A DNA stretch of 64,000 nucleotides. Origin: Lineus longissimus (lineage: Eukaryota > Nemertea > Pilidiophora > Heteronemertea > Lineidae). A program made the translations under genes and the position numbers. A model generated the notes under the pieces. The model did not search any database. It had not been told where the DNA came from and worked only from the letters and a program-made list of their open reading frames with translations. Below are positions 1 through 12,659 of this stretch, piece by piece. The DNA lies in assembly GCF_910592395.1 (NCBI RefSeq), contig NC_088308.1, positions 15,889,501-15,953,500 of the forward strand, given 5' to 3'. Numbering within the stretch: the stretch's first letter is position 1; every line of letters begins with the position of its first letter.

Positions 1-3000
1 AACGGGACACTTGATAAACTGAATAAAAGCCCGATCCATCATGTAATTATTAATCAGACAACTATGTCAATACAAGTTGTGCTAGAATTCAATAATTTGA
101 CTCCGCAATATTACAACTTTATCAATCTTTACCAGCTCATAAAAACTTTAGCGCAATAACCGTATTGGTTCAGGGTAAGATTTCTGAAGTTAGCGTTTTC
201 CTAAAACGTTTCCATCGCCTCTGCCAATACAATAGTTTACCTAACTAGACAAACGCAGACCTATTGGCTTGGACATGTTTAAAACAAATGCATTAATGAA
301 ATCCATTATCGGAAAAACAACTAATTTTCTCTCAACGTGGAATCGAGTAAAACAATTGACTTGTGGCGTTTCTTAAATTTGTCACGCGCGAGGGTAGCCG
401 CAATAATGTTCTCCTTCCTGTCCACCGCCATCTTTGTTCTTGGACAGGTTTGCCGCCATTTTAACCATGGAAACGAGTCACATTAAAAAGCATGTAAATT
501 CGCATTAGCGCGATCACTTAACGTGTTAATGTCATAATAGAATATGAGAATGGAGCCGATTGTAGAATAGAAGGATTGGATGCAATTATGATATCGGCAT
601 TGTTTGATAATCAATACATGTTTGTCCCGGAGCAGACGGCCGGAAGCCTTTTGTGATCGGACAGATTATCTCAAGCTTGCTAGAAATCTATATGTTTTCA
701 CAAGGAACCATCTCACGGCAACGGCATTCACCTCAAAACCTGTAACAATTATATTGGGCTAATTCGAAAGATCTCTGTTACTCTTTTGGAGCGATTGATT
801 CAGAATTGAAATTGTCACTTTATTGGCTTCACGACGAAATTGCTCTTCCTATTTCTGCCCATACATGTAAGAAAAAGCTACACGATTCGTTTTGCATATC
901 TATATTCGTATCGAGCAGTTCGTTGATGACTTCCTTTGATAAAGTGACCAGAAGTCACCTCAAGACTGGCAGTGCTCATCTATGGTAATACCCTCCTTGA
1001 TCACGTCCCAGTATCTTTGTGTCAGTTAGTGTTATCAAGCTTTATTGTTTGGGGCCGTGCACTCAATTCAAACAAGGCAAGTAATCTCAGCATCGCAGCC
1101 ACCAATCCTAGTAAGCCAGTCGCTGGCTTTGTCAGCGAGCCTATTTCAATATCTGCGCAAGCCCATACCTAATAGGATGGCTTTTAATTCCGCGACAGGC
1201 GAAATTAGCGAATCTTCTTCAAAGCGCTGGCAAATGAATTCTTAGTCGGCTTGGTGAAGTGAAAACTCCATCATGGTACTACGAATGATACAAAGACGCT
1301 ATGCGGCAGGGGCCCACAAACAAAATTAATTCCTCAGCTGTCGCGCGTTTATTGAAAATTTCATGTTGAATTCTCTGGTGAGTGGTTGGGTATAAATATT
1401 TTATACGTGGGATAAGATTTCGTCGTCTGCTGTGTGTAAATCGATGGCACGATGGCATTTGTAAATTACTCATCAAGCGGTGAAGTTGCACCATGCTGAA
1501 GAAATGATTAAACTTTTATCACAACTAACAGTATCCGTTACCGAAGCCTGACTTTGTAATACGGTTTATAGAGAGGTGCATCCGTCCGGACACAGACGCG
1601 AATTAGTTTGTTTTTTATTGCTTACCTAGTGCTTTTCATTTAATGAATGTGTAGACATTGGTAGCCAGCCAGCGCTAGGAATCGAGAGGACCTGCTTATA
1701 CTTATTTGAATTTGCAGCAGGTTAAAAACACTTTTGAGCGTCGCCGCTATTTTTTACATTGTTTTATTATATATTGTATACATGTAAGACAACGATGGTT
1801 TTAATTAAATTGTTGCAGAAAATCAAACATTTTCATATTCAGTAGTGGATCACAGAAGAAAGTTGCATGTATGTATAAGAAACAACCCAAAACTCTAGAA
1901 GCCCTGAAATTATTCAAATCGCGGTGAAATCATTTAAAATCAATACTGTCAAAGAAATTGACGCAGAATAGGCAAATAGTTTCTGATATTGTAAAGATAA
2001 CTCGAAACAGTGAATATACATATTTCAAACACCAAAACAAATTATTTTTTTAGTGATCACTCAATTTGTGTGTTGGCCAGCTGATGGTTTTTTTCACAAA
2101 CTTCCGAATCATTTGTAAATGCTCTAGAAAAGAAGTCTTTGCGTGAAAAAGATAATTATAATGTCCAGTTTTGGTATTTTCTGACCGCGAACAACTGCCT
2201 ACCATTTTTTATCATTAGTGTTTGTTACAGACCAATGTCACTGAAAATGATAAAGTCAAACCTGCGATTATACCGATGAGTGAGCTTTCTCGCCAATTTG
2301 CTGAGGGATATACATATGTCAACAATGACACTAAGGCTTTATTCCTAGCTCTGCAATTCCTTAGCCAGAGCTTAGCACGATTTGCCAGCGATCTCTCTTT
2401 GACAGTCGTAGATCATCTGTCATCTACGCACGTCTCATTATCTCGGCCGCCACAAAATTGCATTCTGTAGCCGCATCTTAAATCACACCTCAGTGGTGTG
2501 GTTGGCTAGCATAAGGGCCGTGGTCATTCTCTCTCTCCTTCAGCTCTGAGTAATATCTCTTGTAGAAAACATTGCCTGATACTATTCAGTATAGTGTCTG
2601 TGCTGACACTTAATTCAGAGAAATTACCAAAATTAATCCGAGTTTATCAGCGACCTGAACATCGGTTTCCCGCAGTCATCTTAACGTATGAATATAATTA
2701 CTCGGCCAGTAAGACCATCTTCGCAGATCATGGACCATAATGTGATGGAGACCTATCTTGACAGTACCTGTACATATAAATGATGTGCCACTCTCCCAGG
2801 AGTGACTTTATCGACCAATATGAATATCGTATTAATCGTTGACCCAACCCGATAGCGCTTGAGGAAATTACCAACAGCCTAATTAAGCAAATCAAATACA
2901 TTCTTGGTTTATTTATGCATAAGATTTTGGCGAGAGAAATTAGTGAATTTCAGATTGGACAAATAGAATCCCTGATCGGAAATTGTCCCCATGTTTACAA

Positions 3001-3976
3001 ATAAGGTTTTTATTATATGGTTTCTTGGAGATAATTACCAGGCGCGTATCCCATGTCATCCAGGGGATTTCTCTCATTGCGCTCGCTTTGATAAAGTGGC
3101 CATCATGAGGAATTAATCCTTCATTATTGACAGAACCCATCAGTAGAAGACTGGGGTCAATTTCCAAAAGCCAGCTACATTCTGGCAAGATCAACTTCTC
3201 CACATTATCCAGCAGACAGCCAGAAATGAGATGACATTCTCTTTGATATTCGCCCATAATTTGATGATGTTGCACTGACCGATTCATTAAACAAGATGCG
3301 CACTTTTTATTTGTAGTTTGTATCTACATGTAGTGTCATCTTCATTACGAATCTTGTAATGCGCTAAAAAGTGACATGAAGTTGGTGTAGAATTATTGTT
3401 TCACGTCTGTTACAGAAAACTGATGGCCGCAATTGGACGTGGTGTTAGAGTATTTATGAGTTACTTTGTGTATCTCTTCTACTTATTCTGCGTTATCAAT
3501 CTTAGATTGACAGTCCTGTTCTGGTAACATATGTATAATCGTTCGTTGGTTTCGGAGTTTCGTGCATCCATGCCCAGCGCCCACATGTCCAAGACAAGTT
3601 AGATCTAAGTCATTTATCATTAAAACTTTAACTTGGCGTTATTTCCTTATCAGTAAAATTCATTGGACTTGACGTGAGGTAAAGTTAATGCCAAGTGATT
3701 GGACAACTTGTTTCTTACAAATGGTAAAAGCCTAGTAGAAAAAGCCTTCGGGAATATCATTTCAGTCACAAGAGAATAGCCATATGTTAATTGAAATATA
3801 TAAGTATTTATGTATGCCATCTCATTCAGCATGCGATTCTCCGCTTTCGTTTAGCAATCCAATATTGCCGTGTATCTTCTTACATTTCAGGAATGCCTGA
3901 CCAAATTTTCGATGCATGGAAAGCAGATAAGAGTGCATGCAATGATTTATATGTATTTTCACTTTTATCTCTTCAG
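1..3976. other. Non-coding: presumed last intron of the Unc4/Uncx gene
   Basis: No coding region with recognisable content was seen on either strand. The exon at 3977 begins inside the homeodomain, so this DNA is most simply the upstream intron, ending in the acceptor tttatctcttcag. I looked for the first part of the homeodomain (a WQLEELE-like stretch) and did not find it, so the earlier exons are probably left of the window. Two open frames of 82 and 115 codons (near 2222-2470 on + and 2940-3287 on -) have no recognisable domain and are probably chance. Confidence 0.55.
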
Positions 3977-4828
3977 GTCTGGTTCCAAAACCGCCGAGCA
4001 AAGTGGAGGAAGAAAGAGAATACCAAGAAAGGTCCTGGAAGACCCGCCCATAACGCACATCCACAAACATGCAGCGGTGATCCTATTGAACCTGATGAAC
4101 TCAAGAGAAGAGAACAAGAACGTGGCGAGAGAAAACGACGAAAACAGGAGGAACGAATGAGAAGGAATGAGGAACGGAAGAGAGCACAGCTTTCAGGGAA
4201 GGCACTCAGTTTCCGCAGTGACGACTGCACCTCACGTGACTCTTTCCTCACTTCCAGTGGTGAGGGTGAAATAGACGTTGTCGGTGAGGAGACGGCAAGA
4301 GACCAATTTGACGCAGAAAATAACAATGTTGTTGATTTTTCGAAAAACAGAAAGGATTGTTCGGATAGGAAGTTGAATGATGATTTGACCGAGTCGCAAA
4401 AACAAGCGAATAAACTGAAAAGTACTTATAGTATAGCAAGTATTTTGGAAGCGCCGAAAGTGCCTCGTGGCAGACGACCGAACTCTAAGTATCCACGAGT
4501 CCAGGCTAGCAAATCTATGAACCCGTTATCATTTGGTATGGTGCCCCTGTATCCAATCACACAGCCAGTTGGTTTCATGGTTGAGCAGGCCCCAAGTCCT
4601 CCAGCCTCACCGAATCCGTCAAATCTGGACATTCTAGAACATGAATTAACTCTGGAGAAACCCACCGCCGAGAACTTTTGCAAGGACGATTGCAAATGCA
4701 ATGATAGTCAGGACACTAAGACGGTAGCTGTCAATGACCTTGAACAAAATGAGGACAACTCAGACAATAAAAAGCCCGTTGTACAAAACACAGGGTATAA
4801 GGAACCAGAAAAACGGGATTGTGATTAG
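3977..4828 (+). CDS. unc4: Unc4/Uncx paired-like homeobox transcription factor, terminal exon (partial)
   Basis: This is the 3'-terminal coding exon (283 residues) of an Unc4/Uncx nuclear transcription factor, a family that specifies neuronal and axial identity. It opens in phase 0 after a clear acceptor with VWFQNRRAKWRKKENT, the end of homeodomain helix 3. W48, F49, Q50, N51 and R53 are all present, and Q50 fits the paired-like class. The intron lies between homeodomain residues 46 and 47, a known paired-like site. Next come GPGRPAHNAHPQTCSGDPIE, diagnostic of Unc4/Uncx, and a Lys/Arg/Glu-rich helix (about exon residues 40-77). An eh1-like motif YSIASIL (4427-4447), probably a Groucho-binding repressor motif, follows, then a conserved RGRRPNSKYPRV block and a SFGMVPLYP block. 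The tail is acidic with a small Cys cluster (CKDDCKC). The family call is firm; the name is by homology memory. Confidence 0.93.
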   Translation, partial: VWFQNRRAKWRKKENTKKGPGRPAHNAHPQTCSGDPIEPDELKRREQERGERKRRKQEERMRRNEERKRAQLSGKALSFRSDDCTSRDSFLTSSGEGEIDVVGEETARDQFDAENNNVVDFSKNRKDCSDRKLNDDLTESQKQANKLKSTYSIASILEAPKVPRGRRPNSKYPRVQASKSMNPLSFGMVPLYPITQPVGFMVEQAPSPPASPNPSNLDILEHELTLEKPTAENFCKDDCKCNDSQDTKTVAVNDLEQNEDNSDNKKPVVQNTGYKEPEKRDCD

Positions 4829-7800
4829 CGCTTTAGCGGTTTCCGTAAATATGCTCTAGCCTGTTTATGACAATCCCATAATGCATATACATGTATGTAT
4901 TCATTACAAAAATGGCTTTAGTATTTATTTTGTGCCCAGCCTTTGCAACCTATCAACGTTGAGTGGGGTGGTCGGAGAAGCTGGCCAAGCTGGGCACATT
5001 CAAAGTATTGATACGTGTATTTCATTTGACGTGATAGAAAGTCTTCGAAAGAAGAACGGTCTGTATTCATCAAAAGTATTCCAGCTACGTGCATTATTTT
5101 TGGGAGATACAGCTATTCTTTAGAGCAATGTCATTGTTCATTTGGAGTTCTTCTACTAGTATGTATCATAATTTCACCACGAGTATTGAGGGGAAGGAAA
5201 TAGCTGAGAAATCACACTGATAGGTCGTCACATACTCTCATTTTACCTATCTAAGACCGCTTTAATGATTACTACAATTTCGACATAAAGACAATAACGC
5301 ATTATGGCGTCATGACCATCGGACCACTTGGTGTCGCCAAGCAATTTTAATTTAAAAATTGTCTGTCCAAATTCACATATTTAATCAATCAAGCTACCAT
5401 TGTCAGTTACTTGAATATCAAGAAACGGTCTTAGATAGGTGAAACTGGAGTAGATGAATGAATACATAAGCGATATGAGTAAGTACTTAGGTAATAGAAC
5501 CACTCAGAAACAATGCATCTGTATGGCCAGTTGTCGAATTTCCAAACACGATTCATTAAATAATTACATGATATTCTACATTGAAAATAAGTATTGGACA
5601 AGAACAGCTTAGACGAGGAATGACAAATTGATATGTTAATGCAAACTTTAATTAGATTGTAATTACAATTTTTTGATTTTGACTGTTTATTGTATCGATA
5701 CGAAGTTGTTAATGCAATGAGTCGCTGACATTTTTTAAAGAACTAAACCATTTCAGTAGGCATTGTGTTTTATATGTGTGAAATGGCTTCAACCGACAGA
5801 GAAAACAAGGTGAAAGTCATAGTACCTCTGTGAGTAAGGCTACTGAGAGCGTCAACATTACAATTCATTGACGACCGCATTTATTGTATATGTCAAAGCT
5901 GTGGATGTAAATAGTTCGTGCTTTTTATTCTATGTATCAAATATGCCATATGAATAAATAATCTCGTCGAAAATCAGTGGTTCCTCTTGCGTTCGTGAGT
6001 AACCCATGCTAATCTTCGGAAGATGTTCTCACTGCTGTTCGATTAAGTCTGGTGTTACACGTTTTATGCCATTTGGTAATATATTTGGAAGTAACCTCGG
6101 TGTCAGAGTTTGACCAATTAAATCCTGGCGAGGGTGGTATGAAATTTATCAAAAGCGTTATCCATGATAACTGCGAAACATTTTGTAAAAATAACGCCAT
6201 CGCATACATGCTGCTTGGAAAATCTGGCTCGTGACAATACCATCTAATGACGAACTGTTGTTCACATCAATTGAAGTAGCGGCAGTCGATCCAATCCATC
6301 TGTGCCAGCCAAATAGAATTAATAGGATTGTTTTCATTTACGCAATCAATACAAGGAACAAATGACCCATTGGCCTGTCCAGAGGTGCCCGATTAGGAAG
6401 AATTGGTACCGTTTGACCAGCGATCAGACCAGTGATGCCATTATGGGACCTGGGATACTGACCAACGATTCCCGATAGTGTAGTCCATCCTATCCTGAAA
6501 CCCTCGTCGTCCGCAATCACCTTCTACAAGCTACACTTCCTGGCTTCAAGTTGATATGAAAGCTTTGACATTGACTCAGCCGGTCACTACCTCGTTGTTG
6601 CTATTTGATCTAATTTACACCGTAAGAGAAATGGGCAAACGTAATTAAGGTGTGCGAGATAGGGAAACGAGCTCCTTACAGCTATCTCTCTGCTATGTAA
6701 ACCAGTAATTAATAGTAGCCAATTACAAGCTTGGTAATTCATTCAATGTCCCCGATGAATGACTCTGACATATCACCGCGTTATTGGCAATTATAGGACA
6801 GAGGGAGGGATTTTCGCCCGATTGGTGAATGATTGGGTAGGAGCAATAAAGTGGTGATTGAAAGAAGGGACCGTGATCTGGCTGAAGCGCAGGATGAGGA
6901 TGTGGTTTATATCTTGCAGAAGGCTACATCGATATTAACAGTCTTGTGGAAGCAAGGTCTAGCGTGTGCATATAAGTAGCAGGAAACCAGCATGTTTCCC
7001 TAGCTCGACCTGTATTTAACCAGAATCGTTCCATCATTTTAATGCAAAAATTAATAAAAATGTAGTGACATTGTTTGAACGGTTCTTGACCAAAATGGTT
7101 AACTTGTAGTTGTAGCGAACGTGTTACTGCAGACATGTTCTATATATATTGTCGATGTAACATAATTCCGCAAAGAACACGTAATACCCTTTTAGCGTTC
7201 AAAGGAAAGTTTCGGATCCGACTTTTCGATAGTGTGGCGACGAAGTGCACATTATGCCCTCTGATGATCATTGTAAAAATTCGTCAGCGGTCGTTGGTAT
7301 CCCAGGCCTTTGTGCAGGTACATGTTTGTGCTATAGCTGTAGTGTAACAGCATCGTCGCCATCCATGCCGATCCACCGTCATTGTGCGTATATCCATCCT
7401 TCATTGCCGATAACTCCCCCTGATCGGCCGTCAGAAGGGCTGTTACTTCATCGGTAGTCTAGCTCCATGCATTCCCTTCCCACTCGTCCTATGTCGCGAC
7501 AACACTAACATTGCACTCACTCGCGGTTGTCGCACGAGACACGCACTGAAAGCCATCATAATTGTAGACGAGGTGTTCAATGAGTAACTGGTCCAGGGAT
7601 GCTGACCTTACCCCAATGCACAGTGCATGTTGTATAGAAGAAGGGTAACCTGATCCGGAGGTTGGCACTATCAATTCAGGCCGCCATTCAATTACTTTGT
7701 GTCGAGCAATTTGATTGGCCACCCCGCGTTTATGATGGTGCGTCCGACAGATTATCTGGCGGGAGTTATCGGCGGTGAAAGGAGGATACTTTAGGACCGA

Positions 7801-8110
7801 CATTCACCGCCGAGAAGTCGGCATGCCGCCATCTCGCACAAGCCACACTAAGCTGATGCTGAGATCATTTGTATATGATTTTGTACATAATATAAGTATG
7901 AATAGCGCCTACAAGTATGAAAAGCCAACGGCACGATCCATTTGGGAGGTATTTTTTCAGAATCAGTGCAATTCCGTAGGGAATTAGAAAACTTATGGAT
8001 TGGACTGAGAAAGTCTGGACTGAAAGTCATCGGTCATCACCACCTGTAAGCTGTCAACATTATGATACCCGAGTGGGAATTGGGAGCTCAGAACATGTGC
8101 TTATGTTGGT
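4829..8110. other. Unc4 3' UTR and intergenic DNA
   Basis: The first part is likely 3' UTR. The rest is AT-rich with no supported gene. Open frames here are short (at most about 104 codons) and lack recognisable domains. Confidence 0.5.
5953..5958 (+). terminator. Possible polyadenylation signal of the Unc4 gene
   Basis: AATAAA, the first good match I saw downstream of the Unc4 stop at 4828. It would imply a 3' UTR of about 1.1 kb. That is plausible for a homeobox gene, but nothing else in the sequence confirms it. Confidence 0.3.
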
Positions 8111-8114
8111 AGTT

Positions 8115-8250
8115 GGGGAGTGGGTCCTTGTGTAAGGCACTTAGCAGAAGGGTGACAAAGGTTGTGGTGAGGGTCCTTGGATAAGGCACTTGGCATGCAG
8201 AAGGGTCACCAAGTGTGAGGTGTAGGTCCTTGGGCAAGGCACTTGGCACA
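8115..8250. repeat. Degenerate GGTCCTTGGGCAAGGCACTT tandem repeat, copy 1
   Basis: About three imperfect units of roughly 50-55 bp, each starting near ggtccttgggcaaggcactt and followed by a gcagaagggtcac-like tail. The same unit is amplified at 27.3-27.7 kb, and its core also occurs in the SINE-like element at 18.2 kb. It is probably derived from a SINE body. Confidence 0.65.
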
Positions 8251-8329
8251 TGCATGTTATCATGCATTGTGTCACATGGTCACAGCATGTGCACAGGACG
8301 CTAGCCTACGCATGATCAACTTTGGCCAT

Positions 8330-9310
8330 CACACAGATAAACATGTTGGCTAAGCCACATCCAAGTACTTAAGAATCCTTATTTCACAAACCTTTTAGTT
8401 TCTTGCCACTCCAAGTAAAAATTCCTGTAGAAATTTGGATCCCCAGTCCATAATTTTGTAATCCATAGGTTTCCAAAACCCATTTCCGTATGGGCCTGGT
8501 ACAGTTGAATGCATGCTTCAGCTTATTCATTGACATAAAGCACGACGCTTCTGTCAATGTCTCTAGCGACTACGGTTAGCCCCTGGTCCCCCCAATCACC
8601 AGCCAGATAGTTTGGACCAATTCAATTATACCACTGCCATAGGCCAATCTGATCGCTCAGCTGGATTCAATTTTCCGGCATCATATTTGATGAAACTTGT
8701 TGATAACGTTTCGGTTTGCACCCAATCTATTTTCTCCAGTTTGGTGATGTGTACTTTAGGATTGTCACGGTGGGTACGCCGACCGGTTTGGTGGAAGAAA
8801 ACATGGCGCTGTCGCTTTCCGTAACATTTCCTTTACACCTGCTTGTTCTGTATAAGCTTACTAGAACAACTTTTTGACCATGGGTTCTGGTCACGCCAGT
8901 CCGCCATTGATACTTGCCTACTGAGCGTAATTCAGAAATAAAACTGACCATTGTTATTTTTCTCTATTTTCTGCAAATCTTGCAGTTTTCCATATACATG
9001 TATTATTTTAGGCTTTGATAAGGTTTGACTGCGTAAAGCATTTTCAAAACTTTTTCTGGTACGCAATTACATGTAGTAAAAAGTTACTTTTTTAAATTGA
9101 CAACTTTCCCACACTTTTTGACGTTCTTCTATATTCAGTGTGAACACACATTTCGACTTACAAGGCGAGAAGATAAACAAAACATGACGTGTTTTGGCAT
9201 CAGCATATAGTGTCATGAGAAATAGAACAGACAGACATCTTTGGTACATGCTTTGATTAGATTGGAATGAAAAAAAGTGGGGAAATAACGAACAATCTGA
9301 AAATCGAAGT
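8330..9310. other. Intergenic, nothing recognised
   Basis: No gene or clear repeat structure was recognised. Scattered tacatgta-type words occur near 9000 and 9070. Confidence 0.4.
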
Positions 9311-9317
9311 ATTAGGG

Positions 9318-9675
9318 AAGTGTCAGGCTTCCAATGACTCATACACCGTCACCATTATGGAAAGTACATGTATCAACAATCAGGCTTCCGATGACTTCAT
9401 ACCATCGCCATCTTGCGAAGTATCAGGCTCAGGCACCTATCAGCAGCTAGACTTCCAACGACCTACCATCTTGCAAAGTATCAGGAGCCAGGCTACCAAT
9501 AACTTTCATACCATCACCATCATGGAAAGTGTAAAAAATTAGGCTCCCAGTGACCTAAATATTTTATGTACATGTACTATCACCATTATGTAAAGTACAT
9601 GTACCAGCAATCGGGCTTCTGACGACTGCCATCACCATCATGGAAATATTAGCAGCCAGGCTCCCAGTTTCAAAT
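9318..9675. repeat. Degenerate tandem repeat, unit about 65-70 bp
   Basis: About five diverged units built around (c)aggcttccaatgac, ataccatcaccat and catggaaagta. Some junctions carry acatgtac words. The open frame across part of it (near 9267-9542) is a by-product of the repeat. Confidence 0.6.
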
Positions 9676-9689
9676 ATCTACCAGCACGA

Positions 9690-12420
9690 CCATGAGGTTT
9701 TAGGTATTTGAGGGTGATTTCTGCAACGACAACATGTACTTTGAGTTCATTTGTAAAAAGGTCCATAAAGAAACTATAGTCTGGCATTTTAAAGTATCGT
9801 GACGATTGGATTTGAATTCGATTGAAATTCGAATGAAATTTATCATCAACACAAACATATTTATTGTTGACTGATATCACATAATATGATACGAATTCTG
9901 TAGTTGACTGACAGTGTTCCAGAGGTCTTAGCCTTTCAGTTTCTTCCTTGGATGTTGAGCCTTGACATTTTCCATGATGTTAACGTGCCTTGCAACCGAG
10001 TCGTCAAGGCCCAACTACCAAGGAACGGAGAGGCACCAGGGCCTGGTTGCTACAAATGTTAGGTCACGAACGTGGCGTTATCTGCTACAGGTTTGCCCTG
10101 TAGAAGTTGGGGAAATAGACTCTACCTGTACTTTGTGCCTGCAGTCATTGAAACGGACGTTTGGTCGTGAACGACATGTGCCCAGAGATTTTGGCCTCAA
10201 TGAAAAACAATTTGTTAGTACCGTAATAGGAGATGTGGTATTTTTAATCTTCAGTTGACTTTACTAGGAGCAACAAAAATAAAGATCTGCGATGAACATG
10301 GTGCTTCAAACGTCACGATGATGAAAATATTGCTTAATGTGTGTCAGAATACGACCCCATTACATTTTCTGTTTCAAACACAATCGATGTTTTTCTCGGA
10401 AATAACTCGTCTGCCCCGATGGTAAAAACAAATCTCTACTTTCATCTCCTATTTGTTTGAGCATTAACGGCACAGCGAACAGCGTGAACATTTGACTGAG
10501 GGATTAAAGTAAGACACTGTTAAATAAATGAACGATGGGGGTATTAAGGGAGAACGAATTGCTGCCTTTATCTATCAATTTGATCAAGTTTTCGTCCTTG
10601 TGCACTGTCACAGCGGATTTCGCCACTGTAAAACTGAATTATTGAATATTTTTCAATAGTTTCTCTCCGAGTGGATCAGCCCCGTAACTGGCGATGCGAT
10701 TCTCGGCGGCCTCGTATATTAGGCTGTAATTATTTTGCGCGTTGGCAAGCCGAAGTAACGCGGCCCCGAGAGTGCTGCTAGATCTCTTTGGCAGCCTACA
10801 AAATGACTTCTAGCGTCCTGGTAATAGAATTAGTCCGCATCAAATTAAAATGGTGACAGATGATTGGGCAGGCGATATTTCAATGCGACAGTGTTAATCT
10901 CACCAGGGACGCTTGGATCCCCAGCACATTATACCAACACATAAATAATGAATTTTTGATATGGGTTCTCAAATTGGGGTTACGGGGAGACGTTTTCACT
11001 AGCGTAATATCATCCCCTTCCGCGCCTTGCTGATTGCTAGACAATTTATTATTGAATTTTAAATTAAGATAAGCAGAAGAATTAAATCATAATTCTTCTG
11101 GTATACTACAAGGCAGGATTGAATTTTAAATCATGTAAAAGAATTAGGGCCGGATTTTTAATCACCCGTATGTCCTTCAAATAATTGTAGTTTGCATTGA
11201 TATAGAAGTGTCGCCATCACAGCGTTGATGGATCCATATGTCAGCTATTATCTTAAAACAAGAAAAACCTTCTCAAAAGGGCACATCTGCTGTTTATTTC
11301 GAACCAAGACCAATGACAGAAAGCGAGAAGGAACAGATGAAGGACAAAACATTACAGGCGTAGGTACATACATGTACACTGAATGCTATTCCGGTGACGC
11401 GTGCGGTCAACGCCGCAATGAAATTTGCTTTTGATATATACTTCCCTATTAGGAATTATATCAAATGTGAATTTGATATATATCAAATTGCAAGTATATA
11501 TCAAATTGCAAATTTGTTAAACAACCTGTTTAAATCATAAAACTAAAGGAAGCATATCAAGAAATACCTTTTAAAAATGGAGCGTTTTTTATTCACATTT
11601 GTGAGAACGCATTGGGCGCTTTTAAAGACCGTATTTGGAGACCGTTGTATTATGTATTTTGGTTAGGTAGATATAACTAGGCAACACTAAATCAGACTTT
11701 ATGATCAATGTCAACCTTAATTGTATTCACACAAGCCCTGGAGAAGGCTGGAAGACGTACTTGTAAAAAATTATACTAAGTCAATTTTCACTCATGACAC
11801 TCACTTATTTGTCCTTGACTTTTTGTCACCATGTAGCACCTAAAAGAAAAAAAATTGAAATTTAGCTCTGTATCACATGACTATTCTACCTATACTCGCA
11901 GACATTTGAAAGAAAAGGATTCTATAGTACTTATTTTTCACTGAAATACCACTTTAGCATCATGTCCATGTGATGCAAAGCGCCGTGTAATTGAAACCGA
12001 AAAAGGCAATTAAATAAGCAGTCAGAATCTTCCTTGAGTGAATTTTGATAGCTTTATTTCCATTACATCTGTATGACAACGAGACAGCAGTAGGACTCTG
12101 GGGACACCATATCAATTTAGTTTCAGCGAGCTCTCGTTCAAAACGTTTTATTTACTGCAACCAATCTCATTTCTGACAAAATTTATATAATATTTCTCCA
12201 TGAATTTATTACGGGGTGCTCATTGACGGGCCGTGTTCCGTTTGCAAGAAATTTACAATAGAAGGGCGCTTAAAGCGGCCGTGAAGATAGGAGGTGTGTT
12301 GAGAGGTATTGCCAATGGCCACCAAGGGCTGCTGCATCAGCTGAGAAGATGTGATATGTGTCATTTGGTCAGCCACAAGGAAATCACTGGAAATCACAGG
12401 TGGCAGTGTGTGATAGTAAA
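9690..12420. other. Intergenic DNA, no gene seen
   Basis: No coding feature is supported. Around 10600-11120 the sequence is homogeneous, unique and rich in ttaat/attaa words, as regulatory DNA near homeobox genes often is, but that is only an impression. A local atatatcaaattgcaa repeat lies at about 11455-11515. Confidence 0.35.
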
Positions 12421-12422
12421 AT

Positions 12423-12484
12423 AAATTGTGAACCCTTGGAATTATTTGCAACTTTTAAGTTGCAGTTCCAAGGGTTCACAATTT
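12423..12484. repeat. Perfect 19-bp-stem hairpin
   Basis: Arm 12423-12441 (aaattgtgaacccttggaa) is the exact reverse complement of 12466-12484. The interior contains a second palindrome, TGCAACTTTTAAGTTGCA (12447-12464). Together they form a long, almost fully paired 62-nt foldback. It could be a minimal MITE or a structured RNA; no gene is adjacent. Confidence 0.8.
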
Positions 12485-12659
12485 TGTAAAAATAATAAAC
12501 GAAAATAGATCATATGACTTTTGCAGGGCCGTTACGATCGCACCAGTTCTGGTGAAGGCCGGAAAACTGGTGCATGTGATTTGAAAGATTCAACCCCCTA
12601 TACTACATTGTTCTTGTACTATTCTATATTTATTGGTGTACTCGGGTTCAATGGAGAAC

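Noticed and set aside
2940-3287. 115-codon - strand open frame
   Set aside because: No domain, no splice support, and a length expected by chance in a window this size.
3791-3976. In-frame 62-codon extension before the Unc4 homeodomain segment
   Set aside because: It does not resemble homeodomain helices 1-2, and a clear acceptor (tttatctcttcag) lies exactly at the known homeodomain 46/47 intron site.
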